This document shows positions 33,301 through 44,935 of a stretch of DNA of 64,000 nt, piece after piece. The position numbers and the translations under genes were made by a program. The stretch is from Polychytrium aggregatum (Eukaryota > Chytridiomycota > Chytridiomycetes > Polychytriales). Positions within the stretch are counted from its first letter, which is position 1, and each line of letters begins with the position of its first letter. The stretch lies in assembly GCF_025602895.1 (NCBI RefSeq), contig NW_026516248.1:1-64000 (forward strand), given 5' to 3'. The notes under the pieces are model-generated. The model ran no database searches, was not told the DNA's origin, and saw only the letters and a program-made list of their open reading frames with translations.

Positions 33301-35552
33301 CAGGGCATCCGTCGATCAAGCCGCGAAGCCCACTGTTCAACACCATTTTGATGGTAGATACTGCGCCGATCAATCGCCTGAGCACTATTTCTCCTGCCAT
33401 CCGAGAAACACAGCCGCTTCCTATCACCAGCCCTGACGTGCTTGCTGTTCAATCACAGATCGGCGAGATTCAGTTCTTGGTTTCTGGCCTCCTAGAGATG
33501 CTGCATCCATCTCCGCTGACATGTATGTGTGCTGTCCGCTACTGCAAGGCCACTTATCTGCAACGGCTCCATATTTGTTGCGGGCGACAGCACATCTATC
33601 TCACTTAGTACGTGTCGCTCAACAGGCGTCGCTCAGCCATGGCTACTGAGTATCGGACTCTGCATGATGCTTGTGAGTTCCTTGTTCCTGTTACCCGGTC
33701 TATGCATCGCTTGAGAATCGATTTCCGCTTAGTATGCAGAGTGCACTGGCCCTGCTTTGCAGCGCACTGCTTGGATGCATGGAAATTGCTGACAGCCCTT
33801 CCATTCAAAGTCTGGTATCCTTGTCAAAACGTACCGGATATGGAGAATATTTGGTGAGTGCAACGCACCGAATCAACGCACCGAGTCAACGCACCATGCA
33901 GCATACACATTCGACAGCACTGCATTGGGACTCACTCCATATTGTCTCGTAGACAACAAAAAGTTCAAGGAGCGAGTCATTCCGGATTCCTTGCTGTTGA
34001 ACGCCACGTTTGCCATCACATCTACAATGGTGGTATGTCCTGGCCTGTGGTGCGCGAGTTTCGGCGGAGGAGCAAGCCGACATCCTCTGGCGGGTAGGAG
34101 TTCATATTGGCCCGACTCACAGAACAACGACTAAACATGTCCCATCGCTGTGCCTGTGGCAGATCTTGCTTATCGGCTGGACCGTTGCCAATCCGGTTTC
34201 CGTCAGCGTTGTTCACACCTTGCAAACCGAGTACATCAGCTGCAGCTACCTCTCGTCCGACAACGTATTTTGGTGGAGCACGTCCCCCATAATTACCGCA
34301 AACGGACTGCTGCTTCTGGCCACGGCCATTCTAGCACACAAGACAAGAGGCGTTCCAACCCAGTAAGTGGATGCACAGATCGTCAGCGCCAGATGAGCCG
34401 CCATCGATCCGTGTTGACAGCCAACATTCAATGCGGCAGCAACTTCCTGGCCCCCACTCGAACGCTTTCCTCTGTGATGGACTGACTGGAATTCCCGCTC
34501 CTTGCATATACTCTGCCCATTGCAGATACGGAGAGTCCCTTCACATGGGAATCGCTGTCTACAATGCCTTGATCTGCACCATGCTCTGCATCGCCCAGAT
34601 ATACTCCAGTAACAACCTCGTGCGGACCAAAACGATTACCCGGCTGATTATCCAGCTTGTCGGTGTCGCTGTCTTTCATAGCGTGATGGTTGCACCCGTC
34701 ATCAAGTCTTTTCTGGCGAGCAAGCTCGATAAGGCCGCGAGCAACGATTCGCGGTTCAAGGAGAGCGGCGTGAATCAAATCGAGCCCTCTGTACCGACAT
34801 ACGAGTCCGAAAAGGTACCGTGGTTATTTGCATTATTACGGTCAGATGGAGTTTACATGGGAAAGTGTTGCAGCGACATGCTCGCTCGTGGGATGAGCCG
34901 AACATGTGAGTGTGAACGAGATTGAAGATCGAACCGTGACATCCAGGGACCGCGAAGGAAGCCGAGACAAACACTTGCGCACTATGGCTCGATCTCTGAC
35001 GCTGCGTCCACAGGGAGGCAGCCTTATCCATACATTTTGCTGGAAGAAAGAGTCGCAGATATTCTCCCGCTGGTCTCCGATCAGGATCAGCTATATCCGA
35101 GGCAGAGACTCGTGTCTTGTCTTCACCGAGCCTGGCCCGCCGGTGAGTCCGTTGAAGCACAGACCCCACGAGGCGCAACATGGGGCCGAACTGGTGGCTC
35201 TGGCGCTATGCAGCACTCCAAACGGGCATGCTGTATCGGTTGCTCACCGCACTCTAAGGGGTCTCCATCGTCCGGAGCTTGCATTCTGTCATTGTGCCGT
35301 TGTACTGACTTGGTCGCCACTCTGCAGAAACTGGGGATATCTGTTCCAGTGTCGCTGGTGTTTTCGATCGAGCGGCTCGAGAAAGAGCCTTCGTGCTTCC
35401 GGATTGCCTGGCCGGATGAGTCGTATCTGATCGAGACGGGCGACGAGAAGCTGGCATCACAGTGGATTCTGTTGGTCAACAGTGACATTGTGCAGCTGGG
35501 TGGAACTGCAGCCTCTCCCGTCAGAATGAAGACAATTGGGGGAGCAGTGTAA
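30328..35552 (+). CDS. class C G-protein-coupled receptor with PH-like C-terminal tail
   Basis: A many-exon gene. The 5' end is uncertain: a 30-nt first exon at 30328-30357 is only a guess; secure coding begins by about 30500. The extracellular part is a periplasmic-binding-like ligand domain: RSDAMRLGAMMAVDRINNS, IPHVCILCADASLSDSANY, ELIAVAYHMGWRHISILYT, then DXD-free segments with several N-x-S/T sites. After the last lobe (to about 33200) come seven hydrophobic segments of class C type: MATFILVIYTVALAAVAASM, PLFNTILM, CSTGVAQPWLLSIGLCMML, SKSGILVKTYRIWRIF, RVIPDSLLLNATF, ILLIGWTVANPVSVS and IGIAVYNALICTMLCIAQIY. These match GABA-B/mGlu-type receptors, so it probably senses a small metabolite or amino acid at the plasma membrane. 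The tail (about 35000-35552) has SRWSPIRISYIRGRDSCLVF ... ETGDEKLASQWILLVN, a PH-like arrangement. I cannot fix every intron. Confidence 0.8.
33861..33899 (+). repeat. 13-bp x3 repeat in a receptor-gene intron
   Basis: Three copies of CAACGCACCGAGT start just downstream of the donor following the WRIF exon. Confidence 0.8.
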
Positions 35553-35931
35553 TCAAGACCGCGATGCTCAAGACCGAGCGACGCAACTAGGAGCAGCATC
35601 ACAGCCATTCATCACGCTTTCGGTGGCGGTGTCCGAGGGCTATGAGCCGTAGATGGTGCAGATAGAATGAGGGATCCGTTCCTTTCAAATGACTGTATTC
35701 ATCAGCAATATTCATTTTTTGACAGCGCATTAAAAACGGGGTACATAGAGGTCTGGAGGAGGTTTGGGCAGAGGTGGGCGGCGGAGAAGGCGTAGGAGAG
35801 ACGACATCGATGCAAACAAGTCGACATCACGCTGACAGAGGAGGTTTAGTCGAAGGGGGGGGTACTTGGTCGACAGGCACCCGCAACAGGCAAAACATGG
35901 TGCGGCGCTCGATTCCGACATCGGCAGTCGC
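35553..35931. other. convergent spacer between receptor and protease genes
   Basis: 379 bp between two stop codons facing each other, so both 3' UTRs. ATTAAA-like sequence near 35725 could serve as a polyadenylation signal. No gene is seen. Confidence 0.45.
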
Positions 35932-37154
35932 TCAGGCGGTGGTGAAGCCAAAGGTCTGGCTGGTGGAGCCAATGCCGCACTGGCCATATCCAATCCAGAA
36001 GAAGCCGTTGGTTCCCCAGGAAGTAGTCCAGGAGTTCTTGCAGAGCCAGGCCTTCTTGCTGTCGTTCCAGCCAACAATCGAGACGGCGTGGCCACCCTCC
36101 TGCTGGCTGGAGCGCTGCATGTACACCTGGTTGTTGGTGCAGCAGTTCATAAAGTCCTGGTCTGTAGACAGAGGCATCCAGGATGAGTACTCAGTCGTCA
36201 GGACAGGCCAAGCCAGGCCAGGCCAGGACAGCCCCTTCGCACACACAGCACAACCCATGCAAGCTTCGTTACTTACAGACGGTGAAGGCGGTGAGGACAG
36301 CGCCGTAGTTCATGATGTGGTTCTTGATCTGGTTGACGCTGCTGAACGAAGCCTGGGACAGACCGCCGGTTCTGGCACAGCCGCGCTTGCAGGTCTGGTC
36401 CTGGCCGCTTCCGGCTCGGTAAGGGAAGCAGCTCTCCTTGGCGACGCCGTTCTGGGAGATGGCGCTGGCAGCCGAGCTTGGGTACCAACCGGTGCTGCAC
36501 TGGGCCTGGCCAGCAGCAAGGCAGAAGAAGATGTCGGCCTCGGAGACATCGATGCTGCTGCCCTTTTTGCTGAGGAAGGTGCTCTCGACGGTGGCAGCCG
36601 ACGAGAAGGCAACGCAGCTGCCGCACTGGCCCTGGTCCTTGATCGACGAGACCCAGTTCTTGGAGCGCGAGTCCCAGGAGGTCGGGAGAGCAGCCGCGAG
36701 GAAGGCCTCGGTGTGGGCCTCGGTGGTGTCGCCGCCCTGGAAGTGATGGGAGCAGAACATGTCAGACGAATATCGGATGTACATGCAACGGCCAGTGGTG
36801 CCGTGGGCTTCAAGTCGCATCCGGTCGCAGAGTACTCACAAAGGCTTCGGTAACGAGCGAGTCGAGGGTCTCCTCATCGAGGGATTGCTCGGCAAAGCCC
36901 GAGTTGGCTGCGATGTAGTCCTTGGCCTTCTTGACGAGACCTTGGAAGGCAGGGTCGCTGTTTTGGGCCGTGTAGGCATCAAAGAGGCTCTTGGACTCGC
37001 CGGCCATGCTGGTGGTCGTCTCAGCGGAGCCAAGCACCTTGTCGAGCGAATGGCGGTACTTGTCCCATTTGCCACCCTTGGGAACCGAGGCAGCTTCGCA
37101 AGCCACAGAGAGCGCAAGGAAGGCCGTAACGGCGAGACCAGTGTTGAAGATCAT
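35932..37154 (-). CDS. secreted papain-family (C1A) cysteine protease, three exons
   Basis: Exons 37154-36840, 36736-36277, 36161-35932; 1005 nt, 334 residues, in frame. It begins with a signal peptide (MIFNTGLAVTAFLALSVACE), followed by a propeptide-like helical region of about 90 residues. Mature catalytic residues are present: Cys about 146 in QGQCGSCVAFS, His about 283 in GGHAVSIVGW and Asn about 301 in CKNSWTTSWG; Gln about 140 precedes for the oxyanion hole. So it should be an active endopeptidase, vacuolar or secreted. Odd points: the residue after the catalytic Cys is Val, not the usual Trp, and the propeptide lacks a clear ERFNIN motif. The start at 37154 puts the hydrophobic core right behind the Met; eight extra in-frame codons upstream are unlikely. 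Typical substrates would be food protein or host wall protein, which is inference. Confidence 0.9.
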
Positions 37155-38268
37155 AGAAGCGGTTGGTGTTGGAGGCAAGAGAGAGGGGTGGAGAGCTTGG
37201 GGCCGGCCTTTGCGATTTGCAGCGTTGGAAGCACCTGTGATGCCTCTCCAACCCTGGCGGGCGACGCTGGCTTTTTATGCTGGTCCGGCTGCGATGCGGG
37301 TATCGGGGGCTCCAAGTCGGCAACCGGAGTCGATGGAGGCGCCGAGTGCCCATGCTCCAAGCTAGGACTGCGGCTGGAGATGACCGGAAAGGCTCAGAAA
37401 CAGCAGAACGACGCGTGATGGGCAAGTGCATCGACCCACTCGAAAGGCCATGACGTGGGTGAGACGGTGGGCGAGATGGGACAGACGCATGACCGACCAG
37501 GGGGCGCAATGGACGAGCCCACCATGCCCAGTTCGATTGCCGGGCTGGCCCGCAGAAGGTTTTCGGTGCCCCCCGGCGTGAGTGTGCGCCCCCCCCCAGC
37601 AGCCCAGCCCAGGCGCATTCGGGTCTGGTGATCGAGGCGCCTGTTGCCCTCTGGACAAACCCGTGACAGGCTCGGTGGATCTTGCGGCGTGGGGCGCGAG
37701 GAAAACGCAAGAAACCTTACCATCCTGCGCATGACCCCGGCGATAGTCTCCTTGCCATCGGGGCCATGCCGACGCAAGGTTTTGCTGGCGCCTTTTCCGT
37801 TTCGACACTGCCCGGCCCATCCGACCTGCGGAACGAGCCAAAGGAAAGCGCCACCGCGATCATGGGCGGCTCCAAGGGGGCTCCATGCCACGGCTGCGGC
37901 TCGATGTGCTGAGCTGTCCTTTCGCAGACCGATGGCCGCTTGGTCTGCTGGCAGAGACGATCAATGCGTCCGTTCCAATCGGCGGACCCGGGCCGCGAGA
38001 GGGAGCAACAGTGGCTCCTTCCGGGTGTGCTTCGGGGAGACATGCTCTTTACCTTGGGTGGAGACGCTGGTGGCTGTGCAGCGTTGCCATGTACATCCGC
38101 TGATCGCAGTGGATCAGGTTGGGCTTGGTGGCCACGCCGCCCCAGACCACGGAAAAGAAAGGAGCCACCGAGTGCCCTTGCGCACAATCCGCTTGACCAG
38201 GCCAGCCCGGCTCGAGATGCTGGTAGACAACAGATACGACAGTGCGTATGGCCGCGGCAAAGGTATAT
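37155..38268. other. protease-AsnRS intergenic region
   Basis: 1.1 kb between two minus-strand genes. It contains a C-run near 37590-37600 and frames with no recognisable domain. It should contain the protease promoter on its left and the AsnRS 3' UTR on its right. Confidence 0.4.
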
Positions 38269-40436
38269 TCAATACTTGATGTGGCCATAGTAGCGAGGCG
38301 CCAGGATGCAGTCGCGCACTGAGCTCATGCCAGTGATGTACTGGAGATAGCGCTCGAATCCCATGCCAAATCCGCCATGCGGCACAGTGCCGAACCGGCG
38401 CAGGTCCAGATACCACTCGAGCTCGCTGCGGTCTATCCCGGCCCGCTCGATGTTGGAGAGCAGCGCCTTGTAGTTGGACTCGCGAAGACTTCCTCCAACG
38501 AGCTCGCCAACCTTCGGAACCAGCAAGTCCGTACACGACACGACCTTGCCAAGCAGCTCGTTGGTCTTGGGATCGACGGCGGGGTTGCTGGCCTCCCTCA
38601 TGTAGAAGGGCTTGAGATCTTTTGGATATTCGGTCACAAACACCGGGCATTGGAAGTGCCGTCCTGCCAGGAACCGCTCGTGCTCACCCTGGAGGGGGAG
38701 GCCCCACTTGACGGGATAGTCCCACTTTTTCTTGAGTCCCTGCAGGACGCTGACTGCTTCGGTGTAAGTGATTCGCTTCCACTCCTGGTTGACAAAGTTC
38801 TCGAGCCGGGTCCGCAAGTCATTGTCCACGAACTGAGTCAGGAAATCAATATCGTCCGGCTGCGTATCGAGAATGTGCTGCGTGGTTTGCTTCAGTCCCG
38901 CTTCGATAAAGTCCAGCAGCTCGTCGATCTTGGAGATAAACGACATCTCGGCCTCAAGCATCCAGAATTCTGCGAGATGGCGACTCGAGAGAGAGTGCTC
39001 TGCCCGGAAGGTCGGACCAAAAGTGTAGACACGGGAGAGTGCGCTTGAGGCAATTTCTGCATGCAGCTGGCCCGAGACAGTCAGATAGACGGGGCGTGAA
39101 AAGAATTCTTCCTGCGGGCTCGCCAATGGCTTGGACGAGGGCGGTGCCGCGATGGCAGACTGATCGGATGGTACGAGCGATGGGCTGGGTTTCGTCGCTG
39201 AGCGTGCTTGCTCGCCTGCGACAACACGAAACACCTCGCCAGCACCCTCGCAGTCGTTCGAGGTGATGATCGGCGTGTGGATTTGGATGAATTGCTGGGA
39301 CTGTGTGCGGAGGGTGGGTCAGTCTCCGCACCCCAGACCTCTAGGCTGTTTCCACAACTGCATCTCGTTTTGACGTATCGGCATAGAGCTGGCCAGCGAC
39401 TCCAAGCGCATCGGCTGTGTCTGTTTCGGCGTATATGCGGCGATAAGGCTGCCGGCCTACCTGAAAGAACTTTTGGAACCCAAGGACGGCGGCACTGCGC
39501 AGCCTCCAGACGGCCCCGAATGTGCGGGATCGTGATCGCAGATGGGCATGCTCTCGCAAATGATCGATGGGCAGCTTGGATTTGCTGAGCGGATACTCCT
39601 GGAATCAGCCAGTTGCGGGTCTCTGGGTCAGTCAAGCGCCCCCGAGCCACCGTCGATCGAGGAAGCGCATATCGGCCTCTCGATACGAGTTGACATCTTG
39701 GTCCTGCATCCGGTGTCGTCTGCGGAGCATTCCGGACCACAGACGCTGGCAACATGACATACACACATTTGGGGATATGTGCCCAAGAACTTGGACTTTG
39801 GCCGATTGGATCTCCACGGCCTGGTTCTTCCCAGGGCTCTGCACGAGCGCGCCGATGATCCTGACGCTGGTGCCGGTTTTGAGTCTTGACAACGTTCACG
39901 AGTTCGTGGAACGGACGGATAGAGCCAGTCCTGTTAGCTAGTACAAATCGCATCCAGGGGAAAGCAGAGCCAAGGCTCGGTGTCGTACGGCTTGGATCTC
40001 CATGAAGCTGCATCGGCGAGGTACATTGCTGATTGCCTCTCCAACGGATCGCTCTCCATGTTCCAGATGACAAGCTCGATTGTTCCGATGGGTTCAACAG
40101 AAGTTGAGAGCGGCGAAATGCCGAGCGCACTTACTCTCTCGCCTGGTTGGGCGTCAGCGTCACCTGTATGCCTCGCACCGTCGATCCATCTGCAATCTCG
40201 GCAAAGTTGATCTGCTTGTGTGTGCGGACTGTCTGGACCCAGCCGTGGACCTGCACCATGTTTTGCGACTCGTCCGCCTGGTCTTCAATCTTTTTCTGCA
40301 GAATATCTCGCACCGTGGCAACCGGGAAGCGGTAATCTCGATGCAAGCTCGAGGGCAGTGGCGGCGGCGGCGATGAAAACGGCCGGGCAAGTCGCTGGAC
40401 AAAGCCAGGGAGCGCACGTCGAGTAAGCAGCAGCAT
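38269..40436 (-). CDS. NARS2: asparaginyl-tRNA synthetase, probably mitochondrial, four exons
   Basis: Exons 40436-40135, 39884-39767, 39598-39461, 39294-38269; 1584 nt, 527 residues, in frame. Class IIb synthetase that charges tRNA-Asn. The N-terminus MLLLTRRALPGFVQRLARPF is Arg-rich, amphipathic and acid-free, a likely mitochondrial presequence. The OB-fold anticodon-binding domain follows (VHGWVQTVRTHKQINFAEI, TGTSVRIIGALVQSPGK). Then comes YPLSKSKLPIDHLRE, and motif 1 (LGFQKFFQ ... IHTPIITSNDCEGAGEVF). Motif 2 is YTFGPTFRAEHSLSSRHLAEF and motif 3 is FGMGFERYLQYITGM, with the ATP-binding Arg. EGAGEVF and the bacterial-like domain layout favour the organellar enzyme. The gene is divergent from TCERG1, with 342 bp between the two ATGs. 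Confidence 0.93.
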
Positions 40437-40778
40437 GGCGCCGACGAGGGAGAGATATGGTCAGGACCTTGTGGGCTTGGTTCTCGACAGCGGGACGAGG
40501 TCGAGTCGGCAGAGAAGCAGTGCGCAAGCGGTGCGCCAGCGAGGCAGATCAGACAGACGGGTGGTGGTGGCCTTTGAGATCAGGTCCTGGCGATCGCGCC
40601 CAAGAACCACAGCCAAATGCGGACGGCAGCCAGCACGTGGCCAGCCGCACTTGCTGCGCAGCGCAGTGCTCTGCGTCCAGCCGGATCGAGCCACAAGTCG
40701 TCCCGGCTAATGGCCAATGGCACTCTCTGGTCTCGCCAACGAACGGCCGATCTGCATCTCGTCTGCACATCGAACACC
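40437..40778. promoter_or_regulatory. 342-bp divergent promoter region, AsnRS / TCERG1
   Basis: The only DNA between the start codons of two housekeeping genes read in opposite directions. It is GC-rich with no TATA box that I can see, as is common for bidirectional housekeeping promoters. Confidence 0.5.
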
Positions 40779-43700
40779 ATGAGCGCAAGCCGAGGCCACA
40801 GCGCCAAGATCCTGGATCCGCTGGATCCAGAGTACGACCCGGAGCAACTGTCCTCAAGCAGATCGAAGCGAGAGCAAGAGTCTCGGCCTCCCAAGCAACC
40901 GCAATCGCAACCGCAACAGCCGCGCTTCCGCCCTCCTCCAGCCGCGGTTACGCACCCAACACCCCAGATCTACCCGTCCCAGCCATTCTCGCCCCAATGT
41001 CCGTGGACAGAGCACAAAGGACCCAACGGCATATCGTACTATTACAACCACAAAACCCAGCAGAGCACCTGGGAGCGCCCCGCTGAGCTTGACCAGCCCC
41101 AGCAACCGAAGCAGCACCCTCTCCCGCCTCAGCCTCCCCTGCAGCCCCAGCAGCAACTCCCCATCAACCCACAGCAGCAGCTTCCCATCAATCCGCAGCA
41201 CCAGATCCAAGCGCATGCTCCTCAACAGCTTCCCCAGCGTCCGTCCGCCCCCGCTGCTACTGCAGACGACGGCCCGCCCGGCTCGGCTCTCGTGGCCAAG
41301 GCCCCACCGATCGAGGAACAGCCCGCTGCCAAACCCGACCAAGTCGTTCCAAAGGAACGATGTCTTGCCCTGTGAGTCAACGTCTTTCGTCTCTTTGTAT
41401 GGCACTGTATTTCCACGTCCCCTCCCATGCCGCAGCGTCCGCGGGCTAACACCAGGATTGGCGGTGGTTCGCACATTCCATCACTGCAGCAAAAAAATCC
41501 CAGGGACCTCATGGTCGATCGTCCTGACGAACCAAGACCATGAGTTTTATCACAACAGCGACACAAAAGAGTCCGTGTGGGAGATGCCGGATGAGCTGGG
41601 CGAGCTGCTTGGCGAGCTCATGGCCCAGGCAATGGGAGTGCCTGACGACGATGATCTGCTGGACGACGACGAGGCAAGCATCGACAGCGAAGTAGACGAG
41701 GATGAAGACGATGACGAAAACGACAGTGCCGAAGATGACGATGATAAGAACGACGATGGATATGGGCTCGACCGAAGCGACAGCGACAATGACGGCAGGG
41801 CCGTTGCAGAGAAATCGTCAGCCATGATCCAGGATCGCACTGCTTGTGTGGAAACCGCCAAAGCCTCAGAACCATCGCTCCGTGCAATGGAAGACACGGG
41901 CGCTGACGAAGACTTGGAAGTTGGCACAGAGCATGGCACCAAACGAAAGCTTGACACAGACGAGAGCCAGGATGCCACCTCCGATACACAGCGCGACGAT
42001 AGCAAGCGAGCCAAACCGCAAGAGTCTCGTCCACCCGCAGCGAGTCTGAGCCAGGAGGACAAAATCAAGCTCTTTATGGTGAGTCTGTGGTCTCGCAGCA
42101 CGGCTATACCTCGCAGCACGGCTATACCTCGCAGTATGGCTATGACTCGCTACACCTGTGCGTACTCTTTGAGGGTATGCGGTCGTCACTGACCACGTTC
42201 TGCTCCGCCAGTCGCTCTTGCGCGACCTCGACATTTCTCCGTTTTCCACTTGGGAGAAGGAACTGCCAAAGATTATTCACGATGATCGCTACACAGGTGC
42301 GCCTGCTGCCTCAGCCAACCATGGCGTCTGTCCGCGGCATCTCTATCCGAGCGCCGCCGAAGCGAGATGTCCGAGCTACCAGACACTGACGTCGATTACT
42401 GCGAAACCCTTTCGTGATCTCGTGCAGTGCTCCCGACATTGAAGGAGCGACGACAGACGTTTGAAAACTACTGCAAGGTCCGTGTGGTCGAGATCCGCGA
42501 AGAGCGCAAGACGCAGGCCAAGGACTCCAAAGAGAGCTTCCTCAAGCTCCTCCAGGAGCACTGTAGCTACAGATCCACCTTTGACGAGTTCCAAAGGAAG
42601 CACAAGCGTGACCCGAGGTTCTCTGGCGTCGATGTCAAGGAAAGAGAGAGCCTTTTCAAAGACCACATCAAGGCATTGCGCGACTCAGAGCTTGATCGTG
42701 AGTGCCGTCTATGCCGAGCAGTTGTGTTCTACTCCAAGGGAGCTCTCGTTAATATGCATCCAATGGTCTGCATCTGCAGGAAAGCGACAGGAGACCAAGG
42801 AGGCAAAGGACCGGTTCATGGAGCTGCTCCGAGATACCGACGAGATCCGGCACGACTCGGAATGGTACAAGGTGAGAAGCAAAGATGCTGGCGGTGCAAC
42901 CTGCCAAGATCTGCTCCTGCTACGACAGGCGAAGTTGATTATAGCGATCCATAGGCCATCTGCTCTCGTCGCACATCTGGCCCCAAGTACTTCACGACTT
43001 ACCACAGCTCTGCTTCGACGCCCAATCGTGGCTCGCAGGTCAAGCGGCTCATTCAAGATGATCGCCGCTATCAGGGAGTTCTCGCGATGCACGAGCGCGA
43101 AGCATATTTCCAGGAATACATCAAGGAGCTGGTCGCTGCGGATGAGACCCTGCGTGTCAAGAAAGAGAAGGAGGCTAAAGAGCGGCAGCGCCGGGAGAGG
43201 TACGGCCCAAAGATGTGCATTGTAATGCGTTGGTGCAGCACACGGCAGGACCGATCTGCCCCCATCAGCAACCAGGAGCTTGCTCGCTTGGACGTCTGCC
43301 GCGACGATTTCGCCCGACACCAAGGGCGACATGGCAATGCCCCTGCCGGCTGACACCCAACTCCCAATCTGCCCCACAGAGAAGAGGCAAGTCTTCGCGA
43401 AAGAGAGGCCCAGGTCCGGCGCGAACGTGGTCGCTTCGAGCGAGAACGGCGGGAGCAGCTCTCGACCCTCCGACGGGATGAGGCAATCCAACTGTTCAAG
43501 GGCATCCTTACCGATTCCATAAGATCGCACAAGGTACGATGAATGGAGTCGTGCTGGTTGTGCATACTCAGCAATGCGGCCGAGACACAAACGTGAATGT
43601 GCACAAGTGCGCGGGCATGTCTGGAATTGGCGTGCTCGGGTACCGGGCATATTGGACGAGGCGCATCCGACTGGTTCGCTTGGCGTGCCCGGTGAGTCGG

Positions 43701-44593
43701 TGTTGCGTGGGTACTCACGAGTCCATGCCCCATGCTCGACCATGGCAACAATGCAGACCCATTGGAGCGACAAAGTCACTGCGCTCGAACGAGACCCGAG
43801 GTACCAGCAGATAAGCAGAGCCCTCCCTGAGCGCGATCAAAAGGAGATGTTCTACGACCATCTCGACGCCATCTTCCAGAAGCGTCTCCAGAGCTTCCAC
43901 CGACTCCTAGAAGAAACCATCAAATACTCGACTCTGACCCTGCCATTCGCGGAGCTGTTGCCCATGATCCGGAACGGGAGCGAGACCGAGCGTCTGGAGC
44001 TCCAGGACCTCGAGAAAGAGCTGGAGCCGATTGTCGAGCGGTGGCGCGAGCAAAAGATCAAGTCCTGTCGAGCCGGCGTCCACGAAGCCCTGGAAAGCAA
44101 CAACTTTATCCGGTTCCACATCAAGAATGTCGTCCAGTCTGTCGAGGCGACAGCAGTCGAGAAGGGCGAGGTTGAGTCGCCCGCCGACATCAAGAACGAG
44201 ACCATAGTGGCTGCACTGGGACTGCAAGAGATCACCAAGGTCTTGGAGGTGAGTCCTGCGACAGATCGCGGCTGACATGAGTGAGGCGAGAAGGGCGCGG
44301 ATGGCAGTGCTGTGCGAGAAGCCGACACTATAGACAGGCATCCGGTCATTTCGGGCCGATAAACCTTGATTTGCTGCACTCGATGTGGGCTAGTGGATCC
44401 TCAATCGACATCGAACTTACAATCCGAACCCAACACACAGGACGACCCGCGCTGGGTCATCTTCCATGTCTTCCCGGAAGAGCGCATGTCGATCCTCAAG
44501 AGTTTTATCGAGTCGGCGGTGCACAACACTCGTGCCGAGAAGGGCGGCACCCTCGACAAGACTCTGTCTCGCCATATGGGCGGCCGGGCTTAA
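40779..44593 (+). CDS. TCERG1: TCERG1/CA150-type WW-FF domain transcription-splicing factor
   Basis: The first exon is 40779-41371 and the second 41490-42078; several follow. It opens with a Pro/Gln-rich region holding WW domain 1 (CPWTEHKGPNGISYYYNHKT, STWERPAEL) and, in exon 2, WW domain 2 (WSIVLTNQDHEFYHN, ESVWEMPDEL). Next is a very acidic stretch (DDDDLLDDDEASIDSEVDED) and a Lys-rich KRAKP nuclear-localisation-like signal. FF domains start at LLRDLDISPFSTWEKELPKI (TCERG1 FF1 has the same STWEKEL core). They continue through RSTFDEFQRKHKRDPRF, VKRLIQDDRRYQGV, a charged helix (REREAQVRRERGRFERERRE), WSDKVTALERDPRYQQI and, last, DDPRWVIFHVFPEERM. TCERG1 links phosphorylated RNA polymerase II CTD with splicing factors; Prp40 is the close alternative but lacks the third-to-fourth FF charged linker and acidic insert. 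Confidence 0.9.
42093..42146 (+). repeat. 18-bp x3 repeat in a TCERG1 intron
   Basis: Two identical and one diverged copy of TCGCAGCACGGCTATACC, starting 14 bp after the donor at 42079. Confidence 0.9.
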
Positions 44594-44935
44594 AGAACGA
44601 CCGATATCCGAAACGCCGACCTGAGCAAAGCGAGAAGCTACGCAGCGATACATAATAGCACCCACGCAATGGAACGGAGGCGCCCCGTTCTGTTGCAGAA
44701 TATCCACTTTATTTTGATGGGAATACCCATAATCAACTCTCATCTGTGGGGACAGGACAGGCTCAGAGCAATGGCCCAGTCGCTGATATAACACGACGCT
44801 GGATGACCCTATATAGCCAAATGTGGCCCGAGCATTGCTGAAGCACAGCGAGAACAGCAAGCTCGGACACCGACCGATCGGCCTCGCCTCGAGGATGTTG
44901 AGGCGACACGAGTTGTCGGCTGCTGCATCTCCGAG
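44594..44935. other. convergent spacer between TCERG1 and the Och1-like gene
   Basis: 342 bp between two facing stop codons; presumably both 3' UTRs. No gene is visible. Confidence 0.5.
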
